Part shown: piece by piece, positions 23,210-30,128 of the stretch
Layout: each line of letters begins with the position of its first letter
Position numbering within the stretch: position 1 is the stretch's first letter
Source of the DNA: an uncultured Collinsella sp.
GTDB taxonomy: Bacteria > Actinomycetota > Coriobacteriia > Coriobacteriales > Coriobacteriaceae
DNA: 30,173 nt
Assembly: GCA_902470905.1 (NCBI GenBank)
Contig: CABRIC010000020.1
Span: 1-30,173, forward strand
Direction of reading: 5' to 3'
Position numbers and translations under genes: made by a program
The notes under the pieces: generated by a model
What the model was told of the DNA's origin: nothing
Databases searched by the model: none
Seen by the model: the letters and a program-made list of their open reading frames with translations, nothing else

Positions 23210-23294
23210 TGGTAGGGGCGGTGGGACTCGAACCCACAATCCTTGCGGCGAGAGATTTTAAGTCTCCTGCGTATGCCAATTCCGCCACGCCCCC
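23210..23294 (-). tRNA. tRNA-Leu (anticodon UAA), CCA encoded
   Basis: The minus strand reads GGGGGCG (acceptor 5' side), a D arm GCGGAAUUGGCAUACGC, an anticodon stem-loop with loop CUUAAAA giving anticodon UAA, a class II variable arm, a perfect T arm GUGGG-UUCGAGU-CCCAC, and CGCCCCU-A-CCA. It is 82 bases plus an encoded CCA (23210-23212). It reads UUA and UUG codons. The first acceptor pair is a G-U wobble. Confidence 0.95.
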
Positions 23295-23325
23295 GTGAGA
23301 CTAGAAGTCTAGCACAAGCCGTCCG

Positions 23326-23949
23326 TTACGCGTTGACGGCCATCGAGTGTTGGCCCGACTTCTCCAGGAACTCCTGGAACTTGGCTTCGTCGCCCTTGTT
23401 CTGGTACTGCAGGGCTAGCAGGTACTCCAAGCGGCAGCGCTTGACCGGGTCGTCGCCGACATCCTCGAGCATGCGCTCCAGCTCGGGAATGTCGTTGTGG
23501 CGCTTGAGGATCATCGTGTCGTACATCAGCTGACACTCGTGCGCAACTGCCTCGGCCTGACCGCCCTCAAAGCCCTTGATCTCGTGCAACAGCTCTTTGG
23601 ACTTTTTGCGGTCCTCCTGGCCAACATAGTAGTTAAAGGCCTTAATCACCAAGTCGACGCGCTGCATCTTGGGGAGGTTGAGTCCCAGCAGCAGGTCGAA
23701 CATCTCGCTGGCGCGCTCGTGGTCCTCGCGCAGCAGATAGGAGTTCAGACGCAGGTAGTCGCGGTTGTAGCGCGGGTACAGCATGCTGGTGAGTTTGCCG
23801 TCGAGCAAACGATCGAACTCGTCCCACTGCTTGGCAGCCATAAGCTGCTGCAGGCGCTTAAACGTGGTGCGTTTTTTGACGCTAAAGAACACCGACACGG
23901 CGATGCAGATGATAACGACGGCGGTCCAGAGGGTGCGGGAATCGGGCAT
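23326..23949 (-). CDS. Membrane-anchored TPR-like protein of unknown function
   Basis: This 207-residue protein has one N-terminal membrane helix (about residues 6-24, LWTAVVIICIAVSVFFSV). A soluble, all-helical, highly charged domain follows, with TPR-like helix pairs such as MAAKQWDEFDRLLDG, YLLREDHERASEMFDLLLG and LALQYQNKGDEAKFQEFLEK. TPR-type domains mediate protein contacts; no specific role can be assigned. The start has AAGGA 7 bases before the ATG. A good -10 lies upstream. It is transcribed toward the tRNA-Leu gene. Confidence 0.75.
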   Translation of the reverse strand: MPDSRTLWTAVVIICIAVSVFFSVKKRTTFKRLQQLMAAKQWDEFDRLLDGKLTSMLYPRYNRDYLRLNSYLLREDHERASEMFDLLLGLNLPKMQRVDLVIKAFNYYVGQEDRKKSKELLHEIKGFEGGQAEAVAHECQLMYDTMILKRHNDIPELERMLEDVGDDPVKRCRLEYLLALQYQNKGDEAKFQEFLEKSGQHSMAVNA

Positions 23950-24004
23950 ATTAGGGTCCTTAGTCGCTCATAAAGCGAGCGGTATGACAACACGTACTAG
24001 ATGT

Positions 24005-24033
24005 ATTATACGCAGCGCGCAAGCAAACTGGCA
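24005..24033 (-). promoter_or_regulatory. Promoter of the TPR-like gene
   Basis: A perfect -10 box TATAAT lies on the minus strand at 24010-24005, 55 bases before the ATG. The -35 candidate (TGCCAG, 24033-24028, spacer 17) is weak. Confidence 0.5.
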
Positions 24034-24112
24034 TAAAAGCTCATCGAGGCCGAGTGCCATCGCTCGCTGCGGTACACTTACCTAAAGTAAACCATGAAGG
24101 GAGACATTACCT

Positions 24113-24400
24113 ATGAAGAAGATCGTTTTGGCTTGCGGTGCTGGCGCTGCTACTTCCACGCTCGTTGCCCAGAAGGTCGCTACTCTGCTCGACGCCAACG
24201 GTTATGCCGACAAGTACGAGATCGTGCAGTGCGCCATCTCCGAGGCCAAGGATTACTGCGACGAGGGCGCCGACCTGCTGATCGCCACCACCGTTGCCCC
24301 CGAGGGCCTCACCTGCCCGTACGTGAGCGGCGTGCCCTTCATGACTGGCATGAACCGCGTCGCTGCCGAGAAGGCCGTTCTCGACGTCATGGCTCAGTAG
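24113..24400 (+). CDS. Orphan PTS EIIB component, galactitol (GatB-like) family
   Basis: This 95-residue protein has the GatB-type active-site loop LACGAGAATSTLVAQKV, with the phosphorylated Cys at position 8. The rest follows the Rossmann-like EIIB fold (EIVQCAISEAKDY, LLIATTV, GVPFMTGM). EIIB passes phosphate from EIIA to the sugar in EIIC. Neither EIIA nor EIIC is nearby, so it either serves components elsewhere or has a regulatory role. AAGGGAG lies 9 bases before the ATG. It probably forms an operon with the VOC gene 11 bases downstream. Confidence 0.85.
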   Translation: MKKIVLACGAGAATSTLVAQKVATLLDANGYADKYEIVQCAISEAKDYCDEGADLLIATTVAPEGLTCPYVSGVPFMTGMNRVAAEKAVLDVMAQ

Positions 24401-24411
24401 GCGCTGACTGT

Positions 24412-24786
24412 ATGAATGAGCAGAACGCCAATCCGGTCGAGCTCTTTGGCATGCGCGTTGCCCATGTGGGCATTAACGCCACCGACCCGGCAGACGCCCT
24501 GGAGATCGCGGAGCTGTTCTCGACGATGATGGGCCTGCCCGTCATCGAGACCCCGGTTTCGTACTTCAACGATTCGCTGGTCGAGATCATGAAGCAGAAC
24601 GGTCGTGGCACCAAGGGCCACATCGGCTTTGCCGTTAACGACATCGATGCAGCTGAGAAGTGGTTTGCCGAGCGCGGGCTCGAGGTCAACGAAGAGTCGC
24701 GCGCGCTGCTGCCCGACGGTGGTACCAAGCTCGTGTACTTTAAGCGCGAGTTCGCCGGTTTCGCCGTGCACCTGTGCCGCGAGTAG
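24412..24786 (+). CDS. VOC-superfamily (glyoxalase/bleomycin-resistance fold) protein
   Basis: This 124-residue protein follows a vicinal-oxygen-chelate plan: RVAHVGINATDPADALEIAELFSTMMGLPV (15-44) with an N-terminal His, KGHIGFAVNDIDAAEKWFAERGLEV (68-92), and a C-terminal FAVHLCRE. Possible metal ligands are His18, His70 and His120. VOC enzymes include isomerases, dioxygenases and lyases; the pairing with an EIIB suggests sugar or sugar-acid metabolism, but the reaction is unknown. The ATG lies 11 bases after the EIIB stop, with no strong ribosome site of its own, so coupled translation is likely. Confidence 0.75.
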   Translation: MNEQNANPVELFGMRVAHVGINATDPADALEIAELFSTMMGLPVIETPVSYFNDSLVEIMKQNGRGTKGHIGFAVNDIDAAEKWFAERGLEVNEESRALLPDGGTKLVYFKREFAGFAVHLCRE

Positions 24787-24810
24787 CGCACAAGCTGCCA
24801 TAGCTGGCAA

Positions 24811-24848
24811 AAAGGGATAGGGTCGCGTGGCCCTATCCCTTTATTTAT
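24811..24848. terminator. Bidirectional terminator between VOC and sensor kinase genes
   Basis: AAAGGGATAGGG (24811-24822) and CCCTATCCCTTT (24831-24842) form a perfect 12-bp stem with an 8-base loop. A T-rich stretch follows on both strands, as expected between convergent genes. Confidence 0.9.
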
Positions 24849-24861
24849 GCCGAGGGGCTTC

Positions 24862-26157
24862 CTATCGTGGCAGGCGAATCGTAAAGCGGCTGCCGACCCC
24901 TTCGACCGAGGTCACACCGATGACGCCGCCGTGGCTGTCGACGATCCACTTGGCGATCGCAAGCCCCAGACCCGAACCCTGTGCGCCGGCATCGCGCGCG
25001 TTGTCGGCACGGTAGAACCGCTCGAACGCGTGAGCTGCGGATTCCTGGTTCATGCCGATGCCCTCGTCCTCAACACTTATGTCGATCGTGCCCGCGCCCG
25101 CATCTGGCGTTATGCCAAATGTGACGGTCGTTCCCGCATCCGAGTACTTGGCGGCGTTTTGCACGATCACGCGCAGAGCCTGCTTCACGAGCGCCACGTC
25201 GACGGGCGCGTCGCAGCGCGGGTCGCTGGCAAGCGCAGCGTCAGAAGCCAGCCGATACGTGTGCTCGGTATCGATCATCTGCGATTCTTCGCATACCTCG
25301 CTGACCAGTGCAGCCAAGTTGGTATGCGCACGCCGCAGGACCGTGCGCCCGGCATCGCCGCGTGCCAAAAACAGCAGCTGCTCCACAAGCTCTTGCATGT
25401 GCTCGCTTTCGGCTTTAAGGGACGCGATGGATTCCGCCAGCACGTCCGGGTCGTCCTTACCCCAGCGGTCGAGCATGTTCACGTAGCCCTGAATCACCGC
25501 GATGGGCGTGCGCAGCTCGTGGCTCGCGTCGTTGACAAAGCGCATCTGCTGCAGCTTGGCCTCTTGCATCTGGCGCAGCAGGCGGTTGAGTGCGACCTCG
25601 ATGCTTGCCAGGTCGGCGTCGCCGGTGGTGACGCTCGGCGAGTCGACGCTTGCGCGCTCGATGGCCTGCTCCAGTGTTTCCATTTTGCCGCCGGCGAGTT
25701 GCATGCGGCCGAGTTCGTCCACGCGCAGGGCCAGATCGTTGAGCGGCGCCATGGTGCGGCGCACGCGGCGGGCGCCGCCGAGCATGTTGAGCACGCTGAT
25801 GACCTGCCAACCCACAACGACAAGGTAGAGAGGCCATAGCGTGACGAGGTCCTGCGCGAGGGGGAAAGTCTTGGTGGTACGCGCAAGCTCGACGGTATAG
25901 GTGAGCGTTGTCAGGTCCCAGCCGCGCGCGGGCGTCAGCGTCATGCCGCGAACGGTGGCGCTGGGGATCCATCCTGCGGTAAACGCGCCGTTGGGCAGCG
26001 TCTGGTTGTATCCATAGACAAGGATCGCCGCCACAATCACTACTAGCAGCAGGTCGAGCCAAACGTAGCTCATCAGGCGGCGCCACATATAGCTCCAGTT
26101 GATGGCGCGGGCGATGGAGGTGACGCGCTTGGCCTCGGCGTTACGCGCGGCAGACAT
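24862..26157 (-). CDS. Two-component sensor histidine kinase
   Basis: This 431-residue membrane kinase has helix 1 at about 31-49, a short extracytoplasmic domain (50-103) and helix 2 at about 104-126. A HAMP-like linker follows, then the dimerisation domain with phospho-acceptor His213 (DASHELRTP, 210-218), the N box QNAAKYSD (333-340), G1 VEDEGIGM (362-369), the F box FERFYR and G2 GSGLGLAIAKWI (394-405). The signal sensed is unknown. The frame is open as far as 26538, but that part is out-of-frame regulator sequence. ATG 26157 overlaps the regulator stop by 17 bases, which implies translational coupling. Confidence 0.92.
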   Translation of the reverse strand: MSAARNAEAKRVTSIARAINWSYMWRRLMSYVWLDLLLVVIVAAILVYGYNQTLPNGAFTAGWIPSATVRGMTLTPARGWDLTTLTYTVELARTTKTFPLAQDLVTLWPLYLVVVGWQVISVLNMLGGARRVRRTMAPLNDLALRVDELGRMQLAGGKMETLEQAIERASVDSPSVTTGDADLASIEVALNRLLRQMQEAKLQQMRFVNDASHELRTPIAVIQGYVNMLDRWGKDDPDVLAESIASLKAESEHMQELVEQLLFLARGDAGRTVLRRAHTNLAALVSEVCEESQMIDTEHTYRLASDAALASDPRCDAPVDVALVKQALRVIVQNAAKYSDAGTTVTFGITPDAGAGTIDISVEDEGIGMNQESAAHAFERFYRADNARDAGAQGSGLGLAIAKWIVDSHGGVIGVTSVEGVGSRFTIRLPR

Positions 26158-26920
26158 AGCCCACCCCGCGCACGGTCTGGATGATGCGGACGCCGCCGGC
26201 GTCCTCGATCTTGGCGCGTAGATGCGCGATGTGCACGTCGACGTTGTTGGTGTCGCCCATGTATTCGTAGCCCAGCGCTTCGTGCGCGATGCGTTCGCGC
26301 GTGAGCACGGTCTCGGCATGCGCCATAAGCAGGGCGAGGACATCGAACTCGCGGGCCGTGAGCGCAATGGGCGAGCCGCCGACCGTGACTTCGCGGCGGT
26401 CGGGGTCGAGCGCAACCGAGCCCACGGCGAGCGTGGCGGGGGAGAGCGAGGCGGAAACCTGGGTCGAGTCACTGACCGGGGGTATCGCGGTGGCGCCGAC
26501 ACCCGTGCCGCCTGCCGCGCCCGTCCCGATGCCGCCAACGCCCGAAGCCGCCCGCACGGCCTCCGAGCGCTTCAACGCCACGCGGATCCGTGCGAACAGC
26601 TCCTCAATCGCAAACGGCTTGGTCAGGTAATCGTCGGCGCCGGCATCGAGCCCGGCCACCTTGTCCATCACGGCATCGCGCGCGGTGACCATTATCACCG
26701 GCACATCCTTGTGCTTGCGGACGCGCCGCAGGACCTCCATGCCGTTGAGCTGCGGCAACAACACATCGAGCAGAATAAGATCGTAGTTGCGCTCCAGCGC
26801 CAGGTCCACGGCGGTGCGGCCATCGGCGGCGTGTTCCACCTGGTAGCCCTCGTGCTCCAGCTCGAGCGTCACAAAGCGGGCGATTTTCTCCTCGTCCTCT
26901 ACGATCAGGATCCGTGCCAT
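26141..26920 (-). CDS. OmpR/PhoB-family response regulator
   Basis: This is a 259-residue regulator. The receiver domain (1-120) has the acidic pocket EDEE (8-11), phospho-acceptor Asp52 in LILLDVLLPQLNG, the Thr in VTARD and the Lys in YLTKPF. The C-terminal winged helix (about 165-259) has LTAREFDVLALLMAH, NNVDVHIAHLRAKI and VRGVGYVCRA. The linker between them (about 122-165) is unusually long and Gly/Thr/Val-rich, roughly three times the normal length. It is followed by the overlapping kinase gene. Confidence 0.93.
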   Translation of the reverse strand: MARILIVEDEEKIARFVTLELEHEGYQVEHAADGRTAVDLALERNYDLILLDVLLPQLNGMEVLRRVRKHKDVPVIMVTARDAVMDKVAGLDAGADDYLTKPFAIEELFARIRVALKRSEAVRAASGVGGIGTGAAGGTGVGATAIPPVSDSTQVSASLSPATLAVGSVALDPDRREVTVGGSPIALTAREFDVLALLMAHAETVLTRERIAHEALGYEYMGDTNNVDVHIAHLRAKIEDAGGVRIIQTVRGVGYVCRA

Positions 26921-26938
26921 GCGTGCCCCCGTCTGCGA

Positions 26939-27481
26939 TTACTTGTCGTCGTTCAGATTTTGCTTGATGTCGTCCGCGGCATCGGCGGCGTGATTCATAA
27001 GGTTGTTGATGCTGCCGGGCACGTCGCCGTCGCTGTCGATGCGGTAGCGCATGCCAAAGAACAGGCCAATCAGCATCAGCCAAATCGTAGCGCCCCAGGC
27101 AAACAGGGCGATGATGGGGATCAGGATGGGGATGTTGAGGATGATCGCATCGCGGCGCGTGGCGATAAACTTGGTGTCCAGGCTCAGGCGGAAGAGCTTT
27201 TTGAGGTACTCCCACACGCTGTCCATCTTCTTGGAGAAGTCGGTCTTTTCGCTCGATTTTTCGTAGGCGGCCTGCGCGGCGACCATCTCGGCCGAGGGCT
27301 CATCGACCGGCTCAGACTCGGTGGCGGCGTGCGCTGACGTGGTCTGGGTCTTGCCCTGCGACTCGAGCCAAATGATGGCGTCCAAAACGTTGCCGTCGGC
27401 GGCGTCGAGCGCGGCCTTGGCATCGGTGTAGCTCACGTTGCACTTGGTGCGGATGGTTTCAACTTTTTCGAGGTCGTCCAT
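26939..27481 (-). CDS. DUF4342/UBA-like membrane protein leading the two-component operon
   Basis: This 180-residue protein has an N-terminal UBA-like helical domain (1-45, KVETIRTKCNVSYTDAKAAL then DAIIWLES) of the kind seen in DUF4342 and EF-Ts. A charged linker (46-90), a basic amphipathic segment, a membrane region (about 113-143, IPILIPIIALFAWGATIWLM) and a short acidic tail follow. Its role is unknown. It lies 18 bases upstream of the regulator with a GAAAGGA ribosome site. Co-transcription suggests it modulates or is controlled by the two-component pair. Confidence 0.75.
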   Translation of the reverse strand: MDDLEKVETIRTKCNVSYTDAKAALDAADGNVLDAIIWLESQGKTQTTSAHAATESEPVDEPSAEMVAAQAAYEKSSEKTDFSKKMDSVWEYLKKLFRLSLDTKFIATRRDAIILNIPILIPIIALFAWGATIWLMLIGLFFGMRYRIDSDGDVPGSINNLMNHAADAADDIKQNLNDDK

Positions 27482-27594
27482 GACCTGTCCTTTCGTTCGA
27501 TGGGCGCGACGCCGGGCGATCTGCCCGGGCGCGAGCGTTGCGTTCGGCGGCCTGCGTGGCGCCGCCCCGCCCTTGGTCGAACTCTATAGTGCAG

Positions 27595-27622
27595 GTTATA
27601 GATTAAGCGATTCTTGAGCCAA
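27595..27622 (-). promoter_or_regulatory. Candidate promoter of the DUF4342-regulator-kinase operon
   Basis: On the minus strand TTGGCT (27622-27617) and TATAAC (27600-27595) are separated by 16 bases. The roughly 110-base leader has two GC-rich hairpins (GGCGGC/GCCGCC near 27550 and CCGGGC/GCCCGG near 27517). Confidence 0.5.
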
Positions 27623-27690
27623 GATTAATGTTGGATGATTTTTTGGGTGGCGGTGGGGAAGGGAGAGATGCCTTTCTGGATAGCTAGCAG

Positions 27691-27874
27691 CGAGGCCTAA
27701 TACTTTTCCCGAGAAGTGAACGAGCTAAAACGGACCCCCGAAGCATCGACACTTTAAAGGTGCCGCTTCCTGCGGTTTCGGCGCTGAAATCCTGCGATTT
27801 TGCCGCCGAAAAATGCGGATGTTTCAGGGGTTCAAAAACAGCCGTTCACTTCTCGGGAAAAGTATTAGGCCTCG
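27691..27874. mobile_element. 184-bp fold-back element with perfect 32-bp inverted ends (MITE-like)
   Basis: Bases 27691-27722 and 27843-27874 are perfect 32-bp inverted repeats (outer ends CGAGGCCTAATAC). The interior also folds back: sequences next to the arms match imperfectly, and 27776-27791 pairs with 27796-27811 at about 13 of 16 positions around CTGC. The whole element could form one hairpin of about 90 bp. It has no ORF of its own. GATAGC occurs near both outer edges (27679-27684, 27874-27879) but does not sit as a clean target duplication. The remaining 27875-28034 holds nothing I recognise. Confidence 0.75.
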
Positions 27875-28034
27875 ATAGCGGGGGACGTGGTGTCGGTGCA
27901 AAACGGCGTCAAAGGTTGGTCGAGCAGGCGGTTTCTCCATTGATGTCCGCACGGCATGTGACACTTACCCTGCCGCCCCGCTCTGCCGCGGCGGCATGCG
28001 TCTGAACAACGACCCTCTAAGGAGTTCGATACCG

Positions 28035-28274
28035 ATGAGTGACAACGCAAAGCATCTCGCAAAGAAGTGCGTTAAGGACGCGGGGCCGTGCCTCGCGCTG
28101 TGCGTAGCCGGCGCAGCGGTCGCGCTGCTGGCTGTTCTGGGGCCATTCGACGTGCTCCGAAGTGCCAGTTCCCTGCACGTTTGCATGGCCCTTGCCGGCG
28201 CCATGATGACCGGCGGCGTGCTCGATCTGATTTTTTGGGTGCTTGACCCGTTTGGATGGAAGAACGAGGGGTAG
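28035..28274 (+). CDS. Small two-helix membrane protein of unknown function
   Basis: This 79-residue protein has a basic N-terminus (SDNAKHLAKKCVKDAG) and two hydrophobic helices, about residues 17-34 and 46-67, ending FWVLDPFGWKNEG. AAGGAG lies 10 bases before the ATG. I recognise no family. The clear ribosome site and hydrophobic pattern support a real gene. Confidence 0.6.
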   Translation: MSDNAKHLAKKCVKDAGPCLALCVAGAAVALLAVLGPFDVLRSASSLHVCMALAGAMMTGGVLDLIFWVLDPFGWKNEG

Positions 28275-28359
28275 GTCCCAAAGGATGGAAGGGCTGGAAC
28301 GGTTGGCTTAGTGATCGTGCAGAATGTGGGCTAGCGACTTACAGGGAAGTGGTGATCCG

Positions 28360-29085
28360 ATGACGGTCTATGTGACGGGCGATATTCACGGCGGCGTCGA
28401 CATGCAAAAGCTTCGCGACTGGGATCTTGGGGATGGTCTGACGAGTGACGACTATCTCATCATCGCGGGCGACTTTGGCTTTCCGTGGGATTTCTCTGCC
28501 GAGGAATGCGCCGACATCGCCTGGCTGGAGTCGCGGCCCTACACCGTGCTGTTTGTCGACGGCAACCACGAGCGTTTCGATCACTGGGCGGAGCGCCCCA
28601 TGGAGTTGTGGCACGGTGGGCTGACGCAGCGCCTGTCGGATACCTCGCCCATACGGCGCCTGACGCGCGGCGAGGTTTTTGAGCTCGACGGCTCAACGGT
28701 CTTTACCATGGGCGGCGCCACGAGCGTGGACAGGGAATACCGCATTCCGTATTCCAGCTGGTGGCCGCAGGAGCTGCCGGACGAGCGCAACTTTGAGGAG
28801 GCACGGACAAAACTCGACAGCGTGGGCTGGAAGGTCGACTACGTGGTCACCCACACCTGCTCTACGCGTATGCTTTCGCCCACGCTTTATCCAGCGCCCG
28901 GCTGGAATTGCCCCGACGTTGACCGACTTACGGCATTTTTCGATGAGCTGGAAGATCGCTTGGACTACAAACGCTGGTATTACGGGCATTTTCATCGGGA
29001 TGCCAACCCGGCCGAGCGCCATACCGTGCTCTACGACTGTATCGTCCGCCTGGGCGACGAACTCCAGCCCTGGGATGTCGCGTAG
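28360..29085 (+). CDS. Calcineurin-like metallophosphoesterase
   Basis: This 241-residue protein carries the metallophosphoesterase motif set in order: GDIHGG (Asp8, His10), IIAGDFGF, VDGNHERFD, VVTHTC and YYGHFHRD. It may act as a phosphatase or phosphodiesterase; family members with this length and the GNHE/GHFH pattern are usually annotated only by fold. The open frame reaches 28324, but ATG 28360 gives the normal N-terminus. The ribosome site is weak. It is unrelated in detail to the YfcE-like protein at 16411. Confidence 0.85.
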   Translation: MTVYVTGDIHGGVDMQKLRDWDLGDGLTSDDYLIIAGDFGFPWDFSAEECADIAWLESRPYTVLFVDGNHERFDHWAERPMELWHGGLTQRLSDTSPIRRLTRGEVFELDGSTVFTMGGATSVDREYRIPYSSWWPQELPDERNFEEARTKLDSVGWKVDYVVTHTCSTRMLSPTLYPAPGWNCPDVDRLTAFFDELEDRLDYKRWYYGHFHRDANPAERHTVLYDCIVRLGDELQPWDVA

Positions 29086-29100
29086 GGGCGGGGTGGCTGG

Positions 29101-30111
29101 CTACTCGACCATTACAGTGATGTTTTCCCGATGCGTACGGATAACATCCCAGCTAAAGTGCTCGACCAGCTGCTCGGCAGAGCGCGGTGTGGCGTCCGGC
29201 GCGATGCCTGTTTGCCCGGCGAGCCAGCCCAGCAGTGCCTCGGGCGCGCCAAAGCGGGTGCGGAGCTCGCCCAGGTCCAGGTCGCGGTCGCGCTTGGAAA
29301 GGCGGCGGCCGTCCGGCGACATGAGCAGCGGAATGTGCGCGTAGTGCGGTGTGGGAAGTCCCAGCAGATGCTGCAGGTAGATTTGGCGGGGCGTGGAGCC
29401 CAGCAGATCGCATCCGCGCACGACCTCGGTGACGCCCATGGCAGCGTCGTCGACCACCACGGCTAGCTGGTAGGCAAAAACGCCGTCGCTGCGGCGCACC
29501 AAAAAGTCACCGCACTCGGTGGCGAGTGCTTCGCATTGGGCTCCGTACGTGCGGTCCACGAATTCGATCACGTCGCTGGCGAGGTCGTCGACGGTGGGCA
29601 CGCGCAGGCGCGTGGCCGGAGCACGCAGGGCACTGCGGCGGGTGATTTCTTCAGCAGAAAGACCTCTGCAGGCGCCGCGGTAGATGGGCGTGCCGTCGCT
29701 GGCGTGCGGCGCGCTCGCGGCGTGGAGTTCGGCACGCGTGCAAAAACAGGGATAGGTGAGGCCGGCGTCTTGCAGCTGGCGCAGGGCGTCCTCGTACAGA
29801 TCCAGGCGATCGTGCTGGTAGTAGGGGCCTTCGTCCCACTCGAGCCCCAGCCAGGTCAGATCGTCAATCAGTTGAGCGGCAAGTTCCGGGCGCTTGCAGC
29901 GATCGTCCAGGTCCTCGATGCGCAGCACGATGCTGCCGCCCTGGCTGCGGGCCGAAAGCCACGAGCACAGGCAGCTGAACACGTTGCCCAGGTGCATGCG
30001 GCCCGAGGGCGACGGGGCGAAACGGCCCACGACGGGCGCGGGGGCGGAGGCGGGTGGCGTCGCTGGCGCGTCCGCGGCGGGCGTTGCTATGTTGCGTGTT
30101 TTGATATCCAT
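29101..30111 (-). CDS. gluQ: Glutamyl-Q tRNA(Asp) synthetase
   Basis: This 336-residue paralogue of the GluRS catalytic domain lacks an anticodon-binding domain; it attaches glutamate to queuosine in tRNA(Asp). It has the HIGH-like PSPSGRMHLGN (33-43), RIEDLDDR (64-71), candidate zinc ligands Cys122, Cys124, Tyr144 and Cys148, and the KMSKS-like RRLSKRD. The first 27 residues are an Ala/Pro-rich extension not usual in the family. No ribosome site precedes the ATG; instead TATACT (30124-30119) ends 7 bases upstream, which would suit a leaderless mRNA. Genomic sequence ends 17 bases upstream, so the promoter is incomplete. Confidence 0.87.
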   Translation of the reverse strand: MDIKTRNIATPAADAPATPPASAPAPVVGRFAPSPSGRMHLGNVFSCLCSWLSARSQGGSIVLRIEDLDDRCKRPELAAQLIDDLTWLGLEWDEGPYYQHDRLDLYEDALRQLQDAGLTYPCFCTRAELHAASAPHASDGTPIYRGACRGLSAEEITRRSALRAPATRLRVPTVDDLASDVIEFVDRTYGAQCEALATECGDFLVRRSDGVFAYQLAVVVDDAAMGVTEVVRGCDLLGSTPRQIYLQHLLGLPTPHYAHIPLLMSPDGRRLSKRDRDLDLGELRTRFGAPEALLGWLAGQTGIAPDATPRSAEQLVEHFSWDVIRTHRENITVMVE

Positions 30112-30128
30112 GCGGATGAGTATAGCGC

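Noticed and set aside
22773..23261. 162-residue plus-strand ORF
   Set aside because: It reads through tandem repeats, a palindrome, the duplicated tRNA end and antisense tRNA-Leu; its GGGTRTHNP ending is the familiar false translation of antisense tRNA-Leu.
26158..26538. N-terminal extension of the sensor kinase
   Set aside because: The extra 127 residues are Arg/Pro/Ser-rich out-of-frame regulator sequence; the kinase starts at ATG 26157.
27760..28005. 81-residue ORF across the 184-bp element
   Set aside because: It starts within the palindrome, has no ribosome site and no recognisable fold.
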